A stretch of 35,500 nt of DNA, taken from positions 1-35,500 of the IMG/VR virus record IMGVR_UViG_3300049855_000164. The stretch is one strand, 5' to 3'. The stretch is from a virus. Below the pieces are notes generated by a model, which made no database searches, was not told where the DNA came from, and worked only from the letters and a program-made list of their open reading frames with translations. Made by a program: the position numbers and the translations under genes. Positions 31,122-35,500 of this stretch are shown here, piece by piece; position 1 is the stretch's first letter, and each line of letters starts with the position of its first letter.

Positions 31122-31366
31122 TTGGTTCCCTGAGCTTTGACGAGGAACTCCAGATAATACTTGATCGCCGCCTGGTCCTCGCGAACGGACTGGATCGTCT
31201 CGCGCATCAGCTTCAGCTCTTTAATGTCCTCGGAGTTCCTGCGCGTCTCCGCCTTTGTCTCAGTCATGGTATTAGACGTAGCGAATACCACTCCCGTTAG
31301 TACGAGGACTAACGAGAGAGGCATAAGCGTTCCTTCGCTGATCGCCCTCAGTCCGGTTGCGAGCAT
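31118..31366 (-). CDS. Holin-type membrane protein (82 aa)
   Basis: I choose the ATG at 31366 because GAAGG lies close upstream. An ATG at 31381 would add five residues without a site. One membrane span (TLMPLSLVLVLTGVVFAT, about 13-30) is followed by a charged coiled-coil region (NSEDIKELKLMRETIQSVRED). Together with its place directly before the endolysin this fits a holin, or an inner-membrane spanin-like protein. Confidence 0.7.
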   Translation of the reverse strand: MLATGLRAISEGTLMPLSLVLVLTGVVFATSNTMTETKAETRRNSEDIKELKLMRETIQSVREDQAAIKYYLEFLVKAQGTK

Positions 31367-31581
31367 TTTTTGCCTTCGCATTTACGCTTCAGGCGATCGC
31401 GGAGATCAGTCAGAGGCTTGCGATCGCGGAACAGTTTATAGTCATCCTTCGCCTTCATCAGCTCTGCCTCGGCTTCCTTCTTCTCGTCGTCGCTCAGATC
31501 CTTCATCAGCGCGATGATCTCCCGGATCAGCTTTACGAGCGCAGGACCGTACTGAAATATCAGGATGATGATGTTCCACAT
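31348..31581 (-). CDS. Lysis-region membrane-associated protein (77 aa)
   Basis: AAGGAGT precedes the ATG at 31581. A hydrophobic N-terminus (WNIIILIFQYGPALVKLIREIIALM) is followed by a highly charged part with Cys near the end (KCEGKKC). It overlaps the holin-type gene by 19 nt. The one-span, basic-tail layout could be a holin, antiholin or i-spanin. Two candidates for the holin role are adjacent here. Confidence 0.65.
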   Translation of the reverse strand: MWNIIILIFQYGPALVKLIREIIALMKDLSDDEKKEAEAELMKAKDDYKLFRDRKPLTDLRDRLKRKCEGKKCSQPD

Positions 31582-31592
31582 GATCCGACTCC

Positions 31593-32078
31593 TTAGTTCG
31601 AGATGAGCTGCCGGATCTTCGCCTTCTTCGCCGAGGACCAGACGCCGACAGAGGACCAGACGCGAACATGGTTCCGGTCGAGAACGATCGTCGTCGGATA
31701 GCTGGAGACGCCGAGCGACTGACCGACATCGCCTGAACAGTCGTTCAGGACTGGACCGTCAGCAGCGTAGCGCGCTAACCAGTTCGCATAGTCGGCCAGA
31801 TCGCAGTCGATGGATATCTCGACCACCTGCGCGCCTTGATCATGCCGTTCGGTCGAGAGAGCCTTCACGTTCGGAGCGTTCTCCCGGCAGTACCGGCAGC
31901 CATCAAAATAAAACTCCAGGACCATAGGCTGTCCCATGAACCCAGCGCTGTCATACCTGCCGCCTTCAGCTCCCATATCGGTAAGTGAGAAGTGGACTGG
32001 AGCAGCCTCGGCTGGCCAGGTAACGCAGGCTGCCAGCCATGGCAGGACAGCCAGGATCATCAGACGCATCATACTCAT
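31593..32078 (-). CDS. Exported thioredoxin-like protein (161 aa)
   Basis: The start is the ATG at 32078 (ATGA overlap with the 60-aa gene). A much longer frame upstream is the shadow of the Cys-rich gene. N-terminal signal sequence with a lipobox-like LAAC at 15-18 (or cleavage after AEA). The thioredoxin fold follows: VLEFYFDGCRYCREN with active-site C61-R-Y-C64, a strand/helix pattern, and cis-Pro in SSYPTT (P128). It acts outside the cytoplasm, in disulfide or thiol chemistry. It lies near a Cys-rich exported protein and a cysteine protease. Confidence 0.82.
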   Translation of the reverse strand: MSMMRLMILAVLPWLAACVTWPAEAAPVHFSLTDMGAEGGRYDSAGFMGQPMVLEFYFDGCRYCRENAPNVKALSTERHDQGAQVVEISIDCDLADYANWLARYAADGPVLNDCSGDVGQSLGVSSYPTTIVLDRNHVRVWSSVGVWSSAKKAKIRQLISN

Positions 32079-32257
32079 GGTTTGACCCTTCCCCTTTGAC
32101 GTTTGAGAGCAGCTCTCGCCAGCATCAGAAGGATCTCGTCGTCCTCGGCCATAGCCGAGATCAGGATGTTCAAGACCTCCTTCACCTGAGCGATCGACAT
32201 CGGACGCTTCAGTCCCTCGGCCAGCGTCAGCTGACGCGCGAGTTCGTTCTGGTTCAT
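32075..32257 (-). CDS. Small helical protein (60 aa)
   Basis: Overlaps both exported neighbours by 4 nt. The sequence is helical: QNELARQLTLAEGLKRP and IAQVKEVLNILISAMAEDDE, with a basic C-terminus (KRQRGRVKP). It slightly resembles the N-terminal helices of HU-type DNA-binding proteins, but the DNA-binding arms are missing. There is no signal peptide, unlike its neighbours. Function not assigned. Confidence 0.65.
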   Translation of the reverse strand: MNQNELARQLTLAEGLKRPMSIAQVKEVLNILISAMAEDDEILLMLARAALKRQRGRVKP

Positions 32258-32679
32258 AGGCAGCGCAGCCGATCGCCGAGCGTCCCGTCAGGAGCCTGGC
32301 TGTATTCGATCTGCCGACAGTCGAGCCAGAGAGTGAACGGCTTACAGCTGCCGCCGTCGCAGCCTCCGTCGCCTCCGTCGCCGCGATCGGGACCGTCTGT
32401 CCCGTCGTCGTCCCCAGCTTCTCCACATGGACACTCGCATCCATCCGGACAGTCGCAGGCTCCCATGGCGCAGTCGTCTCCGTCGCAGCCGTTCTCGCAG
32501 CAGGCAGCGCCAGGACACTCGCAGTCCGAGCAGATGCAGGTTCCATCATCGTAACATTCGCAGCTGTTACAGACGCAGCCGTCCTCGGCTGGCTCATCGG
32601 CGACAGCCTTCCTCTGGCTGAAGTCGCCTCCACAGCCGACAGTGATCGCGAGCAGGAACATCGATAGAAGGAACTTCAT
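32254..32679 (-). CDS. Exported Cys-rich protein (141 aa, 22 Cys)
   Basis: GGGGAGGC precedes the ATG at 32679. A signal sequence (KFLLSMFLLAITVGCGG) has Cys16 at a lipobox-like place, so it may be a lipoprotein. Residues 35-112 hold 18 Cys in CxC and CxxC patterns with Asp/Gly/Glu between them. A Gly/Asp-rich linker and a short C-terminal part with two more Cys follow. It looks like a disulfide-rich or metal-binding exported protein. I know of no family match. The thioredoxin-like gene is two genes downstream. Confidence 0.78.
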   Translation of the reverse strand: MKFLLSMFLLAITVGCGGDFSQRKAVADEPAEDGCVCNSCECYDDGTCICSDCECPGAACCENGCDGDDCAMGACDCPDGCECPCGEAGDDDGTDGPDRGDGGDGGCDGGSCKPFTLWLDCRQIEYSQAPDGTLGDRLRCL

Positions 32680-32691
32680 CGGAGCCTCCCC

Positions 32692-32874
32692 TTATTTGCG
32701 ACGATGGATGAAGCGGAAGATCGTTCCCGCCTTTGGGATACGCGTAGTGATACGGCCGCGCAGTCCGTGGCGGACGCTCAGATAGTCGCCGTCCTCGGCT
32801 GTCTCTTTGACGAACCAGCAGCGACGGAAGAAAATGTTATGTGCAGTTTTATAGACGACGCGCTTAAGGACCAT
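32692..32874 (-). CDS. Small basic protein (60 aa)
   Basis: GGGGGA precedes the ATG at 32874. A basic beta-like protein (LKRVVYKTAHNIFFRRCWFVKET, then GRITTRIPKAGTIFRFIHRRK). It lies between the protease and the Cys-rich gene and separated from the protease by a hairpin. Function not assigned. Confidence 0.6.
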   Translation of the reverse strand: MVLKRVVYKTAHNIFFRRCWFVKETAEDGDYLSVRHGLRGRITTRIPKAGTIFRFIHRRK

Positions 32875-32893
32875 GGCGTTCCCCCTGATGAAG

Positions 32894-32914
32894 GGACGCC
32901 ATGGATAGGCGTCC
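32894..32914 (-). promoter_or_regulatory. Hairpin after the protease gene
   Basis: GGACGCC and GGCGTCC (7-bp perfect stem, 7-nt loop) lie 2 bp after the protease stop and 20 bp before the start of the next gene. It could end or process the transcript, but no U-run follows. The loop-side sequence repeats part of the next start region (GCCATGG). Confidence 0.4.
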
Positions 32915-32916
32915 GG

Positions 32917-33906
32917 TTACTGGCGAATACAGGCTTTAAATGAGTCGTATTTTTCGGAGCAGCTCTGCCTTTTATTATACTGCGAGGAAGCGCTATCAAC
33001 AATGCAGTCGGCCAGCTCCATATAAAGCGCTGGACAGTCAACAGGATCAGGCGGGTTAGTCGGCTGAACCTCGAAGAACAGAGCAGCGTCTCCGGCGGAA
33101 CTGGCGAGCCGGTTACAGCCTTGCTTCGACCAGGCGAAGCCTCCGAGTCCCCAGCTGGTTCCCCAGCTGTTCGCGATCAGGAACTCGTATCCTCCGCCAC
33201 TGGTCGCAGGACGGTATCCGACCAGAGTAACCATGTGGTTTATCGAGCGCGATCCGCAGCCAGTGATAACGCCAGCGCTGTTCGGCGCAAAGCTGCCGCC
33301 TGCCGCGACGGTAACGGCGAGCGCTCCCTTAAGATAGATCGCCGCGCGCAGATCGTCAGCGGTCGGACTGGTCGAGCTGTTCGCTCCGACCATGCTCCAG
33401 CTCACAGGCTGCGATGCCTTTGGCTTCTGACAGCTGTATCGAGTCGATGCTCGGTAAGGGCAGTCAGCTTCGAGAGACTGACCGTTCTCGACTTCGTATC
33501 TGCCATCCATGAACCCGCCGTTACAGCCGTAAGCAGAGCTATCATTGACGAGCGTATCCTGCTCGGCCAGATCCAGCACGAGGCTGTTACCAGCTTTGAG
33601 CCAGGCCGACTCATGCGCTTTGGTTCGAGCGAAGCTCCAGCATGAACCGCATGATCCCTGATTAACGATAGGCGTCGTCAGTCCATGATCTCGCAGATCG
33701 TAGCTGTCCGGGAGGGAAGCGATCTGGTCAGGAGTCGGCTTCCAGAACGATGCTCCGAGTGGACCGCCGTCGCGCTTACCGAGATAGCCGGTCGAGTAAC
33801 GATGTCCTCTGATGACGGTCGATAGTGAATCAGGAGCAGCAGCATAGGACTCGCTCGCAGCGAACAGCGTCGCGGCAGCGAGAAGGATCGAACTGATGAA
33901 CTTCAT
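32917..33906 (-). CDS. Secreted papain-family (C1A) cysteine protease with twin CX9C tail
   Basis: This 329-aa protein has a signal peptide (about 1-23, ending SYAAA) and a short pro-region. The papain core is complete: Q83 and catalytic C89 in QGSCGSCWSF, the CNGG loop near 128-131, H224 in INHMVTLVGY and N246 in IANSWGTSWG. The C-terminal 40 residues carry C291-x9-C301 and C316-x9-C326, the twin CX9C pattern of disulfide-bonded helical hairpins. It should act in the periplasm or outside. C1A proteases are rare in phages. Possible roles are lysis, envelope protein cleavage or virion processing. Confidence 0.9.
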   Translation of the reverse strand: MKFISSILLAAATLFAASESYAAAPDSLSTVIRGHRYSTGYLGKRDGGPLGASFWKPTPDQIASLPDSYDLRDHGLTTPIVNQGSCGSCWSFARTKAHESAWLKAGNSLVLDLAEQDTLVNDSSAYGCNGGFMDGRYEVENGQSLEADCPYRASTRYSCQKPKASQPVSWSMVGANSSTSPTADDLRAAIYLKGALAVTVAAGGSFAPNSAGVITGCGSRSINHMVTLVGYRPATSGGGYEFLIANSWGTSWGLGGFAWSKQGCNRLASSAGDAALFFEVQPTNPPDPVDCPALYMELADCIVDSASSQYNKRQSCSEKYDSFKACIRQ

Positions 33907-33928
33907 GGTATCCCCCGAATACAGTTAA

Positions 33929-33955
33929 GCCGATCGAACTCCATGTTCGACCGGC
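33929..33955 (-). promoter_or_regulatory. Hairpin between the 93-aa gene and the protease
   Basis: GCCGATCGAAC and GTTCGACCGGC form an 11-bp stem with one G-U pair on the minus strand and a 5-nt loop. It sits in the 70-bp gap upstream of the protease. It could be a terminator-like or leader element; no U-run follows. It lies 23 bp before the protease ATG and GGGGGA site. Confidence 0.45.
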
Positions 33956-33976
33956 AGCGAGAACTCTATCAGATGA

Positions 33977-34258
33977 TCAGGCAGGCTTCAGCTTCTTCAG
34001 AGCTTCGCCTGCGGCGACGAACTTACTCGCCGTCTGAGCGGAGCGATCGATCAGCTTATCGATCTCCATGACATCCAGATCGCGCAGCTCGCCGACGACT
34101 TGATCGACGCCTTGAACCGCTTTAACCATGGCTTTGATCGGAGCCATCGCATGGCGCAGATCGAGAAGATTGATCTTCCCGTCATCGCACATTTTGACCA
34201 GAGAGTCGGCAGTCGCATCGGCCGCATCGTAAACTTCTAAGACTTCTTTGAGTTCCAT
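33977..34258 (-). CDS. Unknown helical protein (93 aa)
   Basis: An all-helical protein: LKEVLEVYDAADATADSLVKM, then LRHAMAPIKAMVKAVQGV and DKLIDRSAQTASKFVAAGEAL. One Cys. It has no membrane segment and no metal motif. It follows the small membrane genes of the tail-end cassette after 49 bp. The regular heptad-like spacing suggests an oligomer. Function not assigned. Confidence 0.7.
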   Translation of the reverse strand: MELKEVLEVYDAADATADSLVKMCDDGKINLLDLRHAMAPIKAMVKAVQGVDQVVGELRDLDVMEIDKLIDRSAQTASKFVAAGEALKKLKPA

Positions 34259-34307
34259 GGTAGCGCTCCTCTAAAATTGTTAAGGATTGAATCAGCACTC
34301 GATTATA

Positions 34308-34451
34308 TCAGACTCTCGGCATCGCGACATAGAGCCAGATCCATAGGAACCAAAGCGCAGCGACGGCGCTCACAGAACAGACGCCGAGGATCAGCCACTG
34401 AATACTGATACAGATGAGCGTCGATGATGTCTGGATACAGACGGAGATCAT
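34308..34451 (-). CDS. Small membrane protein (47 aa)
   Basis: Found by reading on from the ATG at 34451, which overlaps the 61-aa gene's stop (ATGA). After MISVCIQTSSTLICIS it has a hydrophobic stretch (WLILGVCSVSAVAALWFLWIWLYVA) and a short basic end. Probably one or two membrane spans. With the adjacent 61-aa protein it forms a pair of small membrane proteins after the tail genes, so a holin/antiholin-like role is possible. Confidence 0.6.
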   Translation of the reverse strand: MISVCIQTSSTLICISIQWLILGVCSVSAVAALWFLWIWLYVAMPRV

Positions 34452-34633
34452 AGCCGGTCGAGATACTTCAGGCGCTCGCGACGGATACCTTCAGCCTCCA
34501 GACTGGAGGCGATCACATAAGCCAGCGTCAGGAACGCAGCAACCAAAGCAGCGAGCGCCATCTTCAGAGACTGAAGACAGACAGAGACGATCATCATAAC
34601 GATGGCAACCAGGATCATTGCGACTACTTCCAT
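34448..34633 (-). CDS. Small two-span membrane protein, copy 2 (61 aa)
   Basis: The complete copy of the gene cut off at 1-133. Two hydrophobic spans (about 3-20 and 24-43) are joined by a short QSLK turn, and the C-terminus is charged (EGIRRERLKYLDRL). This is the layout of a class II holin. It overlaps the 96-aa gene by 10 nt. Its true partner would be the endolysin at 30762, though other membrane genes lie nearer to that. Confidence 0.7.
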   Translation of the reverse strand: MEVVAMILVAIVMMIVSVCLQSLKMALAALVAAFLTLAYVIASSLEAEGIRRERLKYLDRL

Positions 34634-34914
34634 CGCCAGATCTCCTTCTTAAAATCTTCATCCAGCTCCAGGCTGTTCTGGCAGTGGTCCTGAGATCCCA
34701 TGATGGCATTGAGGAACGGCTCCAGGATGAACTGGCAGAACCTGTTACCTGCGATCCTGGCGCGTGCGGTACGCGAGCAGATCGACTCATCGGGATCTCC
34801 TCCGAGGATCGCCGATATAGTCTGAGACAGCGACAGTCCGACGTTATAGACGTACTGAACCAGAGGACGAGCTTCGCCTCGGGTTACTCCTCCGCCTTCA
34901 AAGTAACCGCCCAT
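34624..34914 (-). CDS. Conserved 96-aa tail-region protein, copy 2
   Basis: It has the same length and sequence as the gene at 124-414, except I19V and V33I. The surrounding DNA differs far more outside this gene, so selection or recent recombination keeps this block uniform. It starts at the stop of the 150-aa gene and overlaps the membrane gene. Function unknown. Confidence 0.85.
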   Translation of the reverse strand: MGGYFEGGGVTRGEARPLVQYVYNVGLSLSQTISAILGGDPDESICSRTARARIAGNRFCQFILEPFLNAIMGSQDHCQNSLELDEDFKKEIWRWK

Positions 34915-35366
34915 TATATTTTTGCTCCTTCGTTAAATAGCTGATCGATCTGCTCATCGGATAAGCCGAGCATCGGAGCCATGGCGACGAGCAGTGGATC
35001 GTCCCGATAGAACTCGCTGGCATACTCCCATGAAATAGTAGCGATCGAGCGCATAGGCTCATCCAGATTCTCCAGCATGGCGGAGATCTGATCCAGGCTG
35101 ATGCCTCCTCCGACCATAGCCAGACGGATCTGCCGCGCCGTGATGATACGAGGAACCTGGGAGATACCATGCCAGGCGTCGAACTCAGCCTGATGCGCTG
35201 CGAGATACGCCTCATAGCCTTCTGAACTCAGAACAGTCCAGCCGTTAGATCCGTACTCATCAGCCTGCGCTTCTTCGATAGAAGCCATCTGCCACGGCCA
35301 GACGTTAGGGATGCCGAAAGGCTTCTGATCATCGGGACAGTCGGCGAAAGTCTTATATGCGATCAT
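34914..35366 (-). CDS. Tail-tip accessory protein (150 aa), copy 2
   Basis: Homologue of 414-866 with about 26 differences. Twelve lie between residues 30 and 55, while the RQIRLAMVG to LDQIS and EYASEFYRDDPLLVAMAPMLGL blocks are almost unchanged. The variable N-terminal part may bind a partner that also varies. It overlaps the upstream gene by 4 nt. Confidence 0.8.
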   Translation of the reverse strand: MIAYKTFADCPDDQKPFGIPNVWPWQMASIEEAQADEYGSNGWTVLSSEGYEAYLAAHQAEFDAWHGISQVPRIITARQIRLAMVGGGISLDQISAMLENLDEPMRSIATISWEYASEFYRDDPLLVAMAPMLGLSDEQIDQLFNEGAKI

Positions 35367-35500
35367 GCGAACTCCCTCACTAGGATGCAGCTGCCGACAC
35401 CGATAGTTACCTGGCTGGCGTTCACTTCGGATCTGAACTGAGGCGTCAGCGTTCCGCCAGTGGTACAGACGAAGACTCCATCTATGCGGCAGATATAATC
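35363..35500 (-). CDS. Tail-tip protein, copy 2 (5' part beyond window)
   Basis: The last 45 codons and stop of a second copy of the 228-aa gene. The translated end (from DYICR to REFA) differs from copy 1 only at M to I and V to A. The gene continues past base 35500. It shows that the repeated cassette extends into the larger tail genes. Confidence 0.8.
   Translation of the reverse strand, partial: DYICRIDGVFVCTTGGTLTPQFRSEVNASQVTIGVGSCILVREFA

Larger units (their letters stand above)
34501..35500. repeat. Right copy of 1-kb diverged direct repeat
   Basis: This is the partner of 1-1000, in direct orientation at an offset of exactly 34500. Homology is still present at the last base, so the repeat continues beyond the window. 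Proteins stay closely related (96-aa copies differ at 2 positions, 150-aa copies at about 26), so both copies look functional rather than decayed. A complete phage module set separates the copies, which suggests a genome-length period. Confidence 0.95.

Noticed and set aside
31593-32633. 346-aa version of the thioredoxin-like protein
   Set aside because: The first 185 residues are the out-of-frame shadow of the Cys-rich and 60-aa genes. A signal sequence begins exactly at the ATG at 32078, which also overlaps the upstream stop.
1-35500. Exact direct terminal repeat of a phage genome
   Set aside because: Terminal repeats generated by replication would be identical; these copies differ at about 11% of positions and run through the window edges.

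Overview
The window is almost entirely tailed-phage DNA. It carries one full set of siphovirus modules and no recognisable cellular gene. By eye it is about 55-57% G+C. It is gene-dense, with mostly 1-14 nt stop/start overlaps, clear AGGAG-type ribosome binding sites and C-ending codons. The M15 endolysin and several signal peptides point to a bacterial host. The host cannot be named; GATC and the cyanobacterial HIP1-like word GCGATCGC are strongly over-represented, which is only a hint. I see no integrase or excisionase and no tRNA.

Layout. From about 26.0 kb down to 1, genes read leftward: a small Cro-like HTH protein, HNH endonuclease, replication initiator (with a 12-bp tandem repeat that could be the origin), a winged-helix protein, a small DNA methyltransferase, a virion-like protein, a ParB-domain methyltransferase, small terminase, five tiny genes (three with membrane segments, one ribbon-helix-helix), large terminase, portal, two paralogous tail-completion-type proteins, scaffold, major capsid, a signal-peptide-bearing protein, connector, tail terminator, tail tube, a tail-assembly chaperone pair with a likely -1 frameshift, tape measure (1021 aa) and tail-tip proteins. 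From 26.1 to 30.8 kb genes read rightward: a Gp157-like protein, a conserved phage protein, small unknowns and a PAPS-reductase/DndC-like PP-loop protein. The divergent promoter region is at 25987-26092. From 35.5 down to 30.8 kb genes read leftward again: the tail-end cassette a second time, small membrane proteins, a secreted papain-family protease, a Cys-rich exported protein, a thioredoxin-like exported protein, and a lysis cassette ending in the M15 endolysin, convergent with the early genes.

The most striking structural fact is that bases 1-1000 and 34501-35500 are colinear without indels but only about 89% identical by hand count, with strongly uneven divergence. Because one full phage gene set lies between the two copies, the period (34.5 kb) looks like one genome length. 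Either the sequence wraps round a circular or circularly permuted genome into a different allele, or two related phage genomes lie in tandem.

The most unusual biology is a cluster of exported Cys-based proteins (31.6-33.9 kb): a papain-like protease with a C-terminal twin CX9C motif, a 22-Cys secreted protein and a CxxC thioredoxin-fold protein, beside the lysis genes. Also worth attention are a strong hairpin whose loop matches the 16S anti-Shine-Dalgarno and is complementary to a ribosome binding site elsewhere in the window, and the iteron-like repeat inside the initiator gene.
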